64,000 bases of DNA from VKMB-3413 sp041027365 (GCF_041027365.1 NZ_JBFTEH010000014.1:1-64000), one strand, 5' to 3'. Positions 8,533 to 18,671 are shown, numbered from the stretch's first letter. Notes: generated by a model from the letters alone, not told the origin. A program made the numbers and translations.

Positions 8533-8723
8533 GGATAGCCGTCCTCTCCGCTGTCGGTCGCCGGCGCGGTAAGCACGGGCGTTTCCTGAAAATTTTACCA
8601 GCAGAGGCACGGCTTTCAAACCGTCCCCCCGCCGCCGTCCACCGGTTGGGCCCCGGTGTCGGCGTTCTTTACTTAGGCGACCAACGCCCAATGTGACAGC
8701 GCCCAACGCGAGACGAAAGCCGG

Positions 8724-10569
8724 ATGCAGCACATCGACTCCTCGAAGACGCCCAATCGCATCGCCGAGCACGGCGTCATCGGGGACATGAGGACCCTCGC
8801 TCTCGTCGCCCAGGACGGCACGATCGACTTCTTCTGCCATCCCCGGATCGATTCCCCGACGCTGTTCGCCTCGCTGATCGACCCGGAGAACGGCGGCTCC
8901 TTTCGACTGAGCGTCAAGGACGGCGACGTCAAGCACCGACAGATCTACCTGCCCGACACCAACATCCTGATCAGCCGCTTCCTCGGCGAGGACGGGATCG
9001 GCGAGGTCTGCGACTTCATGCCGGTCGACGGATCGGGGCGAATCGTCCGGCGGGCCCGGGCGATCATGCGGCCGATGACCTTCGAGCTCTCGATCCGGCC
9101 CCGCCCCGACTATGCCCGGCGGCAGGCGCGGCTGCGGCCGATCGCGGGCGGCGTCGCGGTCGGCTGGGAAGGGTCCGACGACGAGGTCGCCTTCTATGCC
9201 TCCTTCCCGGTGGAAGTCGACGGCGACACGATCCGCGGCGAGACGGTCGTCCGCGAGGACGAGACCTGCCACGTCGTCTTCTGTCCCGGGCGCAAGGAAC
9301 AGCCAGAGATCGATGCGCGCTACGTCTCGAAGGCCTTCTCCGCGACCAGCGAGTACTGGCACAAATGGGTGAATGCCGGCACATATCCCTCGTTCTGGCG
9401 CGAACTCGTGGTGCGCTCTGCGCTGACGCTGAAGCTCCTGACCTCCGCCGAATACGGATCGATCGCCGCTGCGGCGACCTTCGGGCTGCCGGAGGTGATC
9501 AGCGGCGAGCGCAACTGGGACTATCGCTTCTGCTGGGTGCGCGACGCCGCCTTCACGCTCTACTCGCTTTCGCGCCTCGGCTATTACGACGAGGCGGAAG
9601 CTTTCATCCACTTCCTGATGGAACGCGCCACCGAGACCAGCGAATCCGGCCTGCAGATCATGTACGGGATGGACGGCTCGGAGGAGATCGTCGAGACGAC
9701 GCTCGACCATCTCGCCGGCTATGCCGGCTCGCAGCCGGTGCGCATCGGCAACGAGGCCGCCAGCCAGCGCCAGATGGACATCTTCGGCGAGTTCATGGAC
9801 GCGGTCTACATCGCCAGCAAGGCCCGGGGAAAGCCGGCCTATTCTGTCTGGACGAAGATCGCGCGCATCCTCGACTGGCTGTGCGGCCAGTGGCACCTGC
9901 CGGACCAGGGCATCTGGGAGAGCCGCGGCGAGCCGCGCGAATATCTCTCCTCGCGGCTGATGTGCTGGGTCGCGCTCGACCGCGGGCTGCGCATGGCGAA
10001 CGACCTGTCGCTCCCCGCCGACATCATCCGCTGGCGGGATGAGCGCGACAAGATCCAGCGCTCGATCGTCACGGAGTTCTGGAACCCGGACATCGGCGCC
10101 TTCACGCAGTTCAAGGCCTCGACGACGCTGGATGCCGTCGTCCTCCTGATGCCGCTCGTGAAGTTCATCAACCCGCGCGACCAGATGTGGACCGCCACGC
10201 TGAAGGCGGTGAAGGAGCACCTCGTCCACGACTGCCTCGTCAAGCGCTACATCAACACCGCCGAGAACGACGACGGCCTCGACGGGGAGGAAGGCGCCTT
10301 CACGATCTGCTCCTTCTGGTATGTCGAAGCCCTCGCCCGCACCGGCTATGTCGCCGAGGCGCGGCTGATGTTCGAGAAGCTCCACACCTATGCGAACCAT
10401 CTCGGCCTCTACTCCGAGGAACTGTCCTCGGCCGGCGATCATCTCGGCAATTTCCCGCAGGGGCTGACGCATCTTTCGCTGATCTCTGCAGCCATCTGGC
10501 TGGACCGCGCGTTGAACGGCGACAAGCAGGACCCGAACCACTACGGATTTCAGATGATGGAGGATCCCG

Positions 10570-10583
<14 letters not shown>
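8724..10583 (+). CDS. Glycoside hydrolase family 15 (glucoamylase/trehalase type)
   Basis: Protein of 619 aa with the usual bacterial GH15 layout: an N-terminal beta-sandwich (about 1-240, starting IAEHGVIGDMRTLALV) followed by the (alpha/alpha)6 barrel. The signatures NWDYRFCWVRDAAFTLYSL (around 264) and GIWESRGEPREYLSS, which carries the likely catalytic acid, are present, as is a late EGAFTICSFWYVEAL segment. No signal peptide is visible, so it should act in the cytoplasm on trehalose or short alpha-glucans to release glucose; which substrate cannot be decided here. Its end overlaps the following SDR by 14 bp. Confidence 0.9.
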
Positions 10584-11379
<796 letters not shown>

Positions 11380-11485
11380 CGCGGCCGGCCAGCTCTCCCT
11401 TCCCCGATCTCACGAATCCCGTCCGCTTCTGCTAAGGAGACGCGACCGCCGCACGGATGCGGCGACGATCACAGGGAGAAACGCG

Positions 11486-12277
11486 ATGGCACTCGACGGA
11501 CGTGTCGCGATCGTAACCGGCGGCGCCAAGGGGATCGGCTATGCGATCGCCCGCCGATATCTGCACGACGGCGCCAAGGTCGTCATTGCCGACATCGACG
11601 AGAAGGCCGGCGCGGCCGCCGCGGCGGAACTCGCCGATTTCGGCGAGGTGCGCGCGGTGGTCTGCAACGTCGCCGAGCGCCTGCATGTGCACAACCTCGT
11701 CGCCTCGGCGCTCGACGCCTTCGGCGACATCGACATCCTCGTCAACAATGCCGGCATGGTCCACAAGGGCGACTTCCTCACCCTCGACGAGGCCGATTTC
11801 GATCGCGTGCTGAACGTCAACCTCAAGGGCGCCTTTCTCTGCGGCCAGGCGGTCGCCCGCCACCTCGTCGAGAAGGTGAAGAACGGCGGCCCGGCCGGAA
11901 CGATCGTCAACATGTCCTCGGTGAACGCCGTCTTCGCCCTGCCCGACCAGGTCGGCTATTCCGTCTCCAAGGGCGGCCTCAGCCAGCTGACCAAGGTGAT
12001 GGCGCTGTCGCTGGCGCAGTACGGCATCCGGGTGAACGCGATCGGCCCCGGCTCGATCATGACCGACATCCTCAGGGCCGTCGCAGACGACGAGGCGGCG
12101 CAGAAGAAGATCCTGTCGCGCACGCCGCTCGGCCGGATCGGCGAGCCGAAGGAGATCGCCGCGATCGCCGCCTTCCTCGCTTCGGACGACGCCAGCTACA
12201 TCACCGGCCAGACCATCTTTGCCGATGGCGGGCGGCTGCCGCTGAACTACACCGTCGACCCGCGCAAGGACGACTGA
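11486..12277 (+). CDS. SDR family oxidoreductase
   Basis: Classical short-chain dehydrogenase of 263 aa, with TGGAKGIG near 12-19 for the dinucleotide, NNAGMVHKGD, a catalytic serine in NMSSVNAV and YSVSK for the Tyr/Lys pair. The tail YITGQTIFADGGRLPLNY is typical of the family. I chose ATG 11486 because AGGGAGA lies 6 nt before it; the frame is open further upstream but without coding character. It follows the first SDR by about 107 bp and could share its transcript. Substrate unknown; a sugar or polyol is plausible. Confidence 0.9.
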   Translation: MALDGRVAIVTGGAKGIGYAIARRYLHDGAKVVIADIDEKAGAAAAAELADFGEVRAVVCNVAERLHVHNLVASALDAFGDIDILVNNAGMVHKGDFLTLDEADFDRVLNVNLKGAFLCGQAVARHLVEKVKNGGPAGTIVNMSSVNAVFALPDQVGYSVSKGGLSQLTKVMALSLAQYGIRVNAIGPGSIMTDILRAVADDEAAQKKILSRTPLGRIGEPKEIAAIAAFLASDDASYITGQTIFADGGRLPLNYTVDPRKDD

Positions 12278-12315
12278 GCGCAACCTGCGCGACCGCAAGG
12301 ACGCGGCCCGCGGCC

Positions 12316-12342
12316 GGGCGGCGGGCGGAAGCGCCGCCGCCC
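12316..12342 (+). terminator. GC-rich hairpin after the second SDR
   Basis: GGGCGGCGG (12316-12324) and CCGCCGCCC (12334-12342) are perfect 9-bp arms with a 9-nt loop, 39 nt after the SDR stop. No T-run follows (TCCCGTCAG), so I treat it as a probable weak or Rho-aided terminator. The remaining gap to 12540 holds no gene that I can support. Confidence 0.55.
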
Positions 12343-12540
12343 TCCCGTCAGCCTTGCGGAGCGGCCATGAGGCGGCTCCGCCGCCGCCGCGTTCTTCCGT
12401 ACACGTACCCGCGGCTTCCCGCACGAGTCCTGACCCCGCCCCGGTGGAGCGGCGCGACAGCCTGCGATGCCGTGGAGGCTTCAGCATGTCCTGAGGCGAA
12501 GCGTGAGCGAACTTCCCCTTCCGGTCGCCCCGGGCTAGGA

Positions 12541-12554
12541 TTGGATCGATCCAA
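12541..12554. promoter_or_regulatory. LacI-type operator before the regulator gene
   Basis: TTGGATCGATCCAA is a perfect 14-bp palindrome 40 bp upstream of the lacI-family start. It shares the core TTRGATCGATCYAA with the 16-bp palindrome at 13625-13640. Even-length palindromes of this kind with a central CG are typical LacI-family operators, so autoregulation is likely. Confidence 0.8.
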
Positions 12555-12593
12555 ACGGGGAAGACGGCAGGGCTGATGCGAAAGGGAGATCGA

Positions 12594-13607
12594 GTGAAGC
12601 GGCCGACGCTGCTGGACGTCGCGGACCATGCGGGCGTCTCCCGCGCGACGGCGTCGCTGGTCGTGCGCAAGAGCCCGCTCGTCTCGCAGACGACGCGCGC
12701 GCGGGTCGAGGCGGCGATGGCCGAGCTCGGCTACGTCTACAATGTCGGCGCGGCCCGTCTGCGCGCATCGCAGAGCCGCACCGTCGGCGTCGTCGTTCCC
12801 AACCTCACCAATCCCTTCTTCGCCGTTCTCCTCGCCGGCATGGAGGCGGTCTTCGAGACGGAGCGGCTCGCCGTCGTCTTCGCCAACTCCAACGAGTCGC
12901 TGGAAAAGCAGACCGGCTTCCTGACGCGGATGCGCGAACACGGGGCCGACGGGGTCATCGTCTGCCCGTGCGAGGGAACGGACAGCCGCCTCGTCGAGGA
13001 CGCGGCGGCCTGGGGCCTGCCGCTCGTCCAGGCGCTGCGCTACGTGCCGGAGACGGTCAGCGACTATGCCGGGATCGACTATCGCGCCGGGATGCGCCAC
13101 ACGACCGAACGGCTGATCGCCCTCGGCCACCGGCGCATCCTGTTCGTCAGCGGCAACCGCAGACACTCCGCACAAGGCGACCGCCTGGAGGGCTTCCGCG
13201 ACGCGATGCGGGCCCACGGCCTCGACGCGGGGCGCGTGATCGAACTGCCGCTCACCCACATGGCCGCGCGGGAGGCCGCCGCCGGGATCGCCGCCGCCCC
13301 GGACCGGCCGAGCGCGGTCATCTGCTTCAACGACGTCGTCGCCCTCGGCCTGCATCGCGGCTTCTTCGATCTCGGCCTGCGCCTCGGCCGCGACATCTCG
13401 CTCGTCGGCTTCGACAACGTCGCCGAGGCGGCGCTGGTGGTGCCCGGCCTCGCCTCCGTCGCCACCATGCCCTTCCAGGTCGGCGAGAACGCCGCGCGGC
13501 TTCTCCTGCGCCGCATCCGGATGCCCGACGCGCCGGTCGAACGCTCGGTCGCGGCAACCGAATTCGTCGAGCGGGAATCGCTGGGTCCGGCCGATCCTGC
13601 CGCTTGA
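12594..13607 (+). CDS. LacI family transcriptional regulator
   Basis: Regulator of 337 aa. An N-terminal LacI helix-turn-helix (PTLLDVADHAGVSRATASLV, about 4-23) with the hinge helix follows the family pattern, and then a periplasmic-binding-protein-like effector domain (about 60-330) starts at TVGVVVPNLTNPFF. GTG 12594 is preferred because AAGGGAG (12582-12588) lies 5 nt upstream; an ATG at 12576 in frame lacks a ribosome site. Palindromes flank the gene on both sides. It probably represses itself and the transport operon that follows until a small metabolite, unknown here, binds. Confidence 0.93.
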   Translation: MKRPTLLDVADHAGVSRATASLVVRKSPLVSQTTRARVEAAMAELGYVYNVGAARLRASQSRTVGVVVPNLTNPFFAVLLAGMEAVFETERLAVVFANSNESLEKQTGFLTRMREHGADGVIVCPCEGTDSRLVEDAAAWGLPLVQALRYVPETVSDYAGIDYRAGMRHTTERLIALGHRRILFVSGNRRHSAQGDRLEGFRDAMRAHGLDAGRVIELPLTHMAAREAAAGIAAAPDRPSAVICFNDVVALGLHRGFFDLGLRLGRDISLVGFDNVAEAALVVPGLASVATMPFQVGENAARLLLRRIRMPDAPVERSVAATEFVERESLGPADPAA

Positions 13608-13624
13608 CCGTCAGCCTGACCTGC

Positions 13625-13640
13625 TTTAGATCGATCTAAA
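13625..13640. promoter_or_regulatory. LacI-type operator before the ABC transporter operon
   Basis: TTTAGATCGATCTAAA is a perfect 16-bp palindrome, 17 bp after the lacI-family stop and about 60 bp before the first permease gene. It matches the upstream palindrome at all core positions (TTRGATCGATCYAA). This places the transporter operon under the adjacent regulator. Confidence 0.85.
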
Positions 13641-13702
13641 CGACAGCAGGTCGCTCGAAAAGCCGCCGGATGGGAGACACCGCGGCCGGGAGGTTTCGAG
13701 AC

Positions 13703-14374
13703 TTGAACTACCAGCTGAATTTCGCGCCGGTCTTCGAGAACTTCGGCCATCTTCTGGCGGGCACGCTCGTCACGCTCGAACTCTCGTTCGGCGCGATGCT
13801 GCTCGGCACGGTGGTGGCGATCGTCTGCGCCGCCGGCAAGACCGGCGGCCCGCGCCCGGTGCGCTGGATCGTCGACGTCTATATCGAGCTCATCCGGAAC
13901 ACGCCGTTCCTGATCCAGATCTTCTTCATCTTCTTCGGCCTGCCGGCGCTCGGCATCCGCTTCTCGCCGAACACCGCCGCACTCGTCGCGCTGACGGTGA
14001 ATGTCGGCGCCTATGCGACGGAGATCATCCGCGCCGGCATCGAGTCGATCCAGAAGGGGCAGGTCGAGGCGGGCACCGCGCTCGGCCTGAAGCCGGTGCA
14101 GATCTTCCGCTACATCATCGTCAAACCGGCGCTGCGCACCGTCTATCCCGCGCTGACCAGCCAGTTCATCTATCTGATGCTGACGTCGAGCGTCGTCTCG
14201 GTCATCTCCGCGACGGATCTCGCGGCCGCCGGCAACGACATCCAGTCGAAGACCTTCGCCTCCTTCGAGGTCTATCTCGTCATCACGGGCATGTATCTCG
14301 TCCTGTCGATCGCCTTCTCCGGCCTGTTCTCGCTCGTCCGGCGCTGGGCGTTCAACTACCCGCTGAGCCGATAG
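13703..14374 (+). CDS. Amino-acid ABC transporter permease, first subunit
   Basis: Inner-membrane permease of 223 aa in the polar amino-acid (HisM/GlnP) class, with about five membrane segments, the RNTPFLIQIFFIFFGLP motif and the ATPase-coupling loop EAGTALGLKPVQIFRYIIVKPAL. I place the start at TTG 13703 (MNYQLNFAPVF), because GGGAGG (13688-13693) lies 9 nt before it; ATG 13670 in the same frame has no ribosome site. It is the first gene of a permease-permease-binding protein-ATPase operon behind the LacI-type operator. Confidence 0.9.
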   Translation: MNYQLNFAPVFENFGHLLAGTLVTLELSFGAMLLGTVVAIVCAAGKTGGPRPVRWIVDVYIELIRNTPFLIQIFFIFFGLPALGIRFSPNTAALVALTVNVGAYATEIIRAGIESIQKGQVEAGTALGLKPVQIFRYIIVKPALRTVYPALTSQFIYLMLTSSVVSVISATDLAAAGNDIQSKTFASFEVYLVITGMYLVLSIAFSGLFSLVRRWAFNYPLSR

Positions 14375-14383
14375 GAGCCGCCG

Positions 14384-15040
14384 ATGATCCGCCCCTTCGG
14401 CATCAACGAAGTCCTGTTCATCGTCGCGGCGATCCAGTGGACGCTCGCGCTTTCGGCCGTCGCCTTTGCCGGCGGGGCGGTCGGCGGGCTGATCGTCGCG
14501 CTCTGCCGCGTCTCCGCCTCCAGGGTCCTCTCCTATCTCGCGCTCGGCTACATCCGGCTGTTCCAGGGCACCCCGCTGCTGATGCAGCTGTTCCTGGTCT
14601 ATTTCGGCCTCAACATCTTCGGCGCCGGCATCAATCCGTGGCTCGCGGCCTCGCTGGCGCTGACGCTGCATGCCAGCGCCTTTCTCGGCGAGATCTGGCG
14701 CGGCTGCATCGAGGCGGTGCCGTCGGGACAGTCGGAAGCCGCCTGGGCGCTCGGCCTTGGCTATGTCGACCGGATGAAGTCGATCGTCCTGCCGCAGGCG
14801 GCGAAGATCGCGGTCGCTCCCACGGTCGGCTTCCTCGTCCAGCTGATCAAGGGCACCTCGCTCGCCTCGATCATCGGCTTCGTCGAGCTGACCCGCGCCG
14901 GGCAGATCATCAACAACGCCACCTTCGTGCCCTTCAAGGTCTTCGGCTTGGTGGCGATCCTCTACTTCGTCCTGTGCTGGCCGCTGTCGCTGCTGGCGCG
15001 CTGGATGGAACGCCGTTTCGCAGTGGCCGCGCAGCGCTGA
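14384..15040 (+). CDS. Amino-acid ABC transporter permease, second subunit
   Basis: Inner-membrane permease of 218 aa of the same HisM/GlnP class as the preceding gene, 9 bp away. It carries the matching motifs FQGTPLLMQLFLVYFGL and EAAWALGLGYVDRMKSIVLPQA, the second being the loop that contacts the ATPase. The two permeases are expected to form a heterodimeric channel. The substrate cannot be read from the permeases. Confidence 0.93.
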   Translation: MIRPFGINEVLFIVAAIQWTLALSAVAFAGGAVGGLIVALCRVSASRVLSYLALGYIRLFQGTPLLMQLFLVYFGLNIFGAGINPWLAASLALTLHASAFLGEIWRGCIEAVPSGQSEAAWALGLGYVDRMKSIVLPQAAKIAVAPTVGFLVQLIKGTSLASIIGFVELTRAGQIINNATFVPFKVFGLVAILYFVLCWPLSLLARWMERRFAVAAQR

Positions 15041-15071
15041 GCCGCCGGCCGACAACAGGGAGAGAACAGTC

Positions 15072-15875
15072 ATGAAGCTCATCAGGAAGGTCGCCGCGCT
15101 GGCGGCCGCCGCCGCCGTGTTCGCGGGCCTCGGCACCGCCGCCGTCAAGGCGCAGACGCTGGACGCGGTCAAGCAGCGCGGCACCATCAATGTCGGCATG
15201 CTCGTCGACTTCCCGCCCTTCGGCATCCTCAATTCCGAGGGCAAGCCGGACGGCTACGACGCAGACGTCGCCCGCCTGCTGGCCAAGAACCTCGGCGTGA
15301 AGCTGAACCTCGTCCCGGTGACCGGGCCGAACCGCATCCCCTATCTCCTCTCCGGCCAGGTCGACGTGCTGGTCGCCTCGCTCGGCATCACGCCGGCCCG
15401 CGCCAAGCAGGTCGATTTCTCGCAGCCCTATGCCGGCATCGAGATCTTCGTCTTCGGCGACAAGGACGTGAAGGTGACGGGGCCGAAGGACCTCGCCGGC
15501 AAGAGCGTCGGCGTCGCCCGCGCTTCGACTCAGGACACCGCGATCACCAAGGTCGCGCCGGACAGCACCAACATCCAGCGCTTCGACGACGACGCCTCCG
15601 CCGTGCAGGCGCTCCTCTCCGGCCAGGTGCCGCTGATCGGCTGCTCCAACACCGTCGTCGCACAGGTCCAGAAGGTCCGGCCGGACACCTACGACACCAA
15701 GTTCTCGCTGAGCCAGCAGAAGCAGGGCATCGCGACGCGCCCGGGCGCCGACAAGCTGATGGCGGCGGTCAACGACTTCCTGACCAAGGTGAAGAAGGAC
15801 GGCGAGCTGAACAAGCTGCACCAGAAGTGGCTGAACGCGCCGCTGCCGGACTTCATCGCCAAGACCAAGAGCTGA
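15072..15875 (+). CDS. Amino-acid ABC transporter substrate-binding protein
   Basis: Periplasmic family-3 binding protein of 267 aa. A Sec signal peptide covers about 1-26 (Ala-rich core, cleavage after VKA). The segments GMLVDFPPFGI, GYDADVARLLAKNLGVKL and SLGITPARAKQVDFSQPY are the ligand-binding landmarks of the family. It is preceded by a good ribosome site (AGGGAGA) and sits between the second permease and the ATPase. The ligand is likely a polar amino acid or a related carboxylate, but it is not predictable by eye. Confidence 0.93.
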   Translation: MKLIRKVAALAAAAAVFAGLGTAAVKAQTLDAVKQRGTINVGMLVDFPPFGILNSEGKPDGYDADVARLLAKNLGVKLNLVPVTGPNRIPYLLSGQVDVLVASLGITPARAKQVDFSQPYAGIEIFVFGDKDVKVTGPKDLAGKSVGVARASTQDTAITKVAPDSTNIQRFDDDASAVQALLSGQVPLIGCSNTVVAQVQKVRPDTYDTKFSLSQQKQGIATRPGADKLMAAVNDFLTKVKKDGELNKLHQKWLNAPLPDFIAKTKS

Positions 15876-15891
15876 GCGGAAAGAGCGCGGG

Positions 15892-16680
15892 ATGTCAGCG
15901 ATGAGCACCACCTCGCCCACCGGGCGCGCGGACGCAGCCGCCGACACGCCCGCGGTCCGGATGGAGGGTGTCGAGAAGTATTACGGCACCTTCCATGCCC
16001 TCAAGCACATCGACCTGACGGTCGCACGCGGCGAGAAGATCGTCGTGTGCGGCCCGTCGGGCTCCGGCAAGTCGACGCTGATCCGATGCGTCAATCAGCT
16101 GGAGGCCGTCCAGAAGGGCAAGATCGTCGTCGACGGCATCGAGCTCACCGCCGGGCCGAAGAACGTCGAGCAGGTCCGCCGCGACGTCGGCATGGTCTTC
16201 CAGCAGTTCAACCTGTTCCCGCACATGACGGTTCTGAGGAACTGCATGCTCGCGCCGATGAAAGTGCGCGGGGTCGACAAGGCCGAGGCCGAGGCGACGG
16301 CGCGCAAATATCTCGAGCGCGTGCGCATCCCGGAACAGGCGGACAAGTATCCGGCGCAGCTTTCCGGCGGCCAGCAGCAGCGCGTCGCGATCGCGCGGGC
16401 GCTCTGCATGAATCCGAAGATCATGCTGTTCGACGAGCCGACCTCGGCACTCGATCCCGAGATGGTCAAGGAAGTGCTCGACACGATGATCGATCTCGCC
16501 GGCGAGGGCATGACGATGATGGTCGTCACCCACGAGATGGGCTTCGCCCGCCAGGTCGCCGACCGGGTGATCTTCATGGACCGCGGCGAGATCGTCGAGA
16601 TCGCCGGGCCGGAAGAATTCTTCTCCAATCCCAAGCATGAGCGCACGCGCACCTTCCTCGGCCAGATCACCGGCCACTGA
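15892..16680 (+). CDS. Amino-acid ABC transporter ATP-binding protein
   Basis: ATPase of 262 aa of the GlnQ/HisP class. Walker A is GPSGSGKST (about 53-61), the signature LSGGQQQRVAIARAL, Walker B IMLFDEPTSALDPE and the switch His in VVTHEMGF. It follows the binding protein by 16 bp. About 20 extra residues precede the ABC fold; an in-frame ATG at 15901 is an alternative start. It powers the two permeases above. Confidence 0.94.
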   Translation: MSAMSTTSPTGRADAAADTPAVRMEGVEKYYGTFHALKHIDLTVARGEKIVVCGPSGSGKSTLIRCVNQLEAVQKGKIVVDGIELTAGPKNVEQVRRDVGMVFQQFNLFPHMTVLRNCMLAPMKVRGVDKAEAEATARKYLERVRIPEQADKYPAQLSGGQQQRVAIARALCMNPKIMLFDEPTSALDPEMVKEVLDTMIDLAGEGMTMMVVTHEMGFARQVADRVIFMDRGEIVEIAGPEEFFSNPKHERTRTFLGQITGH

Positions 16681-16709
16681 AGACGTCGCGGCGCCGCACG
16701 AGGCATGAA

Positions 16710-17675
16710 GTGAAACAGGAGATCCTGCTCGTCGAGCCGATGCTCGGCGAGATCGAGGAACGGCTTGACTCCGCCTATGCGGTCATCCGGCTGTTCGGGC
16801 CGGACGGTCCGGCGCGCGCCGAGGCGGCGGCAGGGCGCATCCGCGCCGTCGTCACCGGCGGCGGCACCGGCGTGTCGAATGAATGGGTGGAGAGGCTCCC
16901 GGCGCTCGGTCTCGTCGCGATCAACGGCGTCGGCACCGACAAGGTCGACCTCGACCTTGCCCGCCGGCGCGGCATCCACGTCTCGACGACACCGGGCGTT
17001 CTCACCGACGACGTCGCCGATCTCGGGATGGCGCTAGTCCTCGGCGTCCTTCGCCACCTCGGCGCGGGCGACCGGCTGGTGCGCAGCGGCGCCTGGGGCG
17101 AAGGCGGGACGCTGCCGCTCGGCTCCAGCCTCCGCGGCAAGCGGCTCGGCATTCTCGGCTTCGGCCAGATCGGCCGGGCGCTGGCCGATCGCGCGCACGC
17201 CTTCGGTATGGACATCGCCTACTGGAACCGCTCCGCCGTCGAGGCACCGGCGCATGTCCGCCGCAGCGACACCGCGCTGGCGCTCGCCGCCGAGAGCGAC
17301 GTCCTCGCCGTCTGCCTGGCGGGCAATGCCGGCACGGCGAACATGGTCGGCGCCGACATGCTCGAGGCCCTCGGCCCGCAGGGCGTTCTCGTCAACGTCG
17401 CCCGTGGCAGCGTCGTCGACGAAGACGCGCTGATCGCGGCCCTGTCGGATGGCACGATCGCCGCGGCCGGCCTCGACGTCTTCGTCGGCGAGCCGGCGAT
17501 CCGGCCGGAGTTCCGCGCGCTGGAGAACGTCCTCCTGATGCCACATCAGGGCAGCGCCACCATCGAGACCCGCCGGGCGATGGGGGAGCTGGTGCTCGCC
17601 AACCTGAGCGCCTTCTTCAACGACGAGACGCCGCCGACCTCGGTGGTCCGCCTCGACACGGGAGCCGCCCGATGA
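16710..17675 (+). CDS. D-isomer-specific 2-hydroxyacid dehydrogenase
   Basis: NAD(P)-dependent dehydrogenase of 321 aa. The Rossmann motif GFGQIG is at 150-155 and the catalytic triad is R232 (NVARGS), E261 (GEP) and H279 (MPHQGSAT). It resembles glyoxylate/hydroxypyruvate and 2-ketogluconate reductases. The start is GTG 16710; an overlapping ATGAAGTGA 5 bp earlier is not usable. It lies 29 bp after the transporter ATPase, so the imported compound or a product of it may be a 2-oxo or 2-hydroxy acid. Exact substrate unknown. Confidence 0.9.
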   Translation: MKQEILLVEPMLGEIEERLDSAYAVIRLFGPDGPARAEAAAGRIRAVVTGGGTGVSNEWVERLPALGLVAINGVGTDKVDLDLARRRGIHVSTTPGVLTDDVADLGMALVLGVLRHLGAGDRLVRSGAWGEGGTLPLGSSLRGKRLGILGFGQIGRALADRAHAFGMDIAYWNRSAVEAPAHVRRSDTALALAAESDVLAVCLAGNAGTANMVGADMLEALGPQGVLVNVARGSVVDEDALIAALSDGTIAAAGLDVFVGEPAIRPEFRALENVLLMPHQGSATIETRRAMGELVLANLSAFFNDETPPTSVVRLDTGAAR

Positions 17676-17992
17676 TCGTCCGCCAGGCCTTCTTCGAGGG
17701 CACCATCCATGCCGGCCGCGAGGCGGAGTTCCGCCGGTTCGTGGAGGACCGTCTCGTGCCGATGTGGCGGCGCTTCCCGGGCGTGCGGGACCTGCGCGTC
17801 CTGTTCGCGCTGGAGCGCGACGAGGGCGCGCCGCCCTTCCCGCTGGCGCTGGCGATGACCTTCGACGACCGGGCGGCGCTGCAGGAAGCGCTGGCGGCGC
17901 CGGTGCGCTTTGAGAGCCGGGCGGTGACCGCCGAACTCATGCAGATGTTCGACGGGCACATCCATCACCACGTGTTCGAGGCGCTCGGGTAG
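17672..17992 (+). CDS. Small ferredoxin-fold protein (EthD/Dabb-like)
   Basis: Protein of 106 aa whose ATG overlaps the dehydrogenase stop by 4 bp (ATGA), so the two are translationally coupled. The pattern FFEGTIHAGREAEFRRFVEDRLVPMWRRFPGV, then two strands and a final His-rich FDGHIHHHVFEAL, resembles dimeric alpha-beta barrel proteins such as EthD or antibiotic-biosynthesis monooxygenase-like families. No catalytic residue can be assigned. It is probably the last gene of the transporter operon. Confidence 0.8.
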   Translation: MIVRQAFFEGTIHAGREAEFRRFVEDRLVPMWRRFPGVRDLRVLFALERDEGAPPFPLALAMTFDDRAALQEALAAPVRFESRAVTAELMQMFDGHIHHHVFEALG

Positions 17993-18046
17993 CCGGCGGC
18001 ACGTCGGCCGGATGACGGAGGCGAAGCCTCACGGCGCCGCGAGCCT

Positions 18047-18565
18047 TCAGTCGCCGGCCCCGGTTTCGCCGGCGCCCGGCTCGTCCGCCCAGTAGTCGAC
18101 CGACGGCGTCTGGCGGTGCATCATGCGGAACGTCCCGCCGGTCCGGTGCCGCTTGGTGCGGGCCTGGAACTTGCCGGAGTCGGGATATTCGCAGATGTCG
18201 GTGTTCCCCATGGACGAGACGACGAGATAGCGCAGCGGCCGCGTCCCGGTGTTGATCAGCTGGTGCGCGGTCTCCGGGCCGCCCGCCGGCGCACCGAGGA
18301 CATCCCCCGTCCGGACCTGATGGCGCCCCTCACCGAAGCGATACTCGCCCTCGCCTTCGAGGATGACGAACAGCTCGTCCTCGACATGGTGGTTGTGGAA
18401 CGGACAGCCCGACCGGCCCGGCGGCACCTCGTTATAGGAGATGCCGAGCGCTTCGAGCCCCAGCATCGCGCCGAACGAGACATCGCGGCCGCCATAGAGG
18501 CTGCCGTGCTCCCACGCCGTCAGGTCGAGGCGGCGCGGATCGACGACGGGCTTCATGTCGCTCAT
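18047..18565 (-). CDS. Cupin domain protein
   Basis: Single-domain cupin of 172 aa. Motif 1 is CPFHNHHVEDELFVILEGEGEYRFG (about 54-78), giving two His and a Glu for a metal site, and motif 2 is APAGGPETAHQLINTG. The C-terminal 50 residues carry a conserved-looking YPDSGKF segment. It converges with the amino-acid operon and diverges from ygfZ. Enzymatic role unknown: the family includes isomerases, dioxygenases and sugar-binding proteins. Confidence 0.85.
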   Translation of the reverse strand: MSDMKPVVDPRRLDLTAWEHGSLYGGRDVSFGAMLGLEALGISYNEVPPGRSGCPFHNHHVEDELFVILEGEGEYRFGEGRHQVRTGDVLGAPAGGPETAHQLINTGTRPLRYLVVSSMGNTDICEYPDSGKFQARTKRHRTGGTFRMMHRQTPSVDYWADEPGAGETGAGD

Positions 18566-18671
18566 GGGACGTCTCCGTTTCGCCAGGTCTTCGCTCTCTC
18601 ACAGCTGGCGATCGTCCTGCGCGATCGCATGCCGACCCCCAGTTCCGCCCGCGCGGCGCCGCAGACCCGGC

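Noticed and set aside
13079..15244. 721-codon open frame on the minus strand opposite the lacI and transporter genes
   Set aside because: It lies wholly opposite well-supported genes, is Arg/Ala/Asp-rich with no domain, and is the usual by-product of high GC codon bias.
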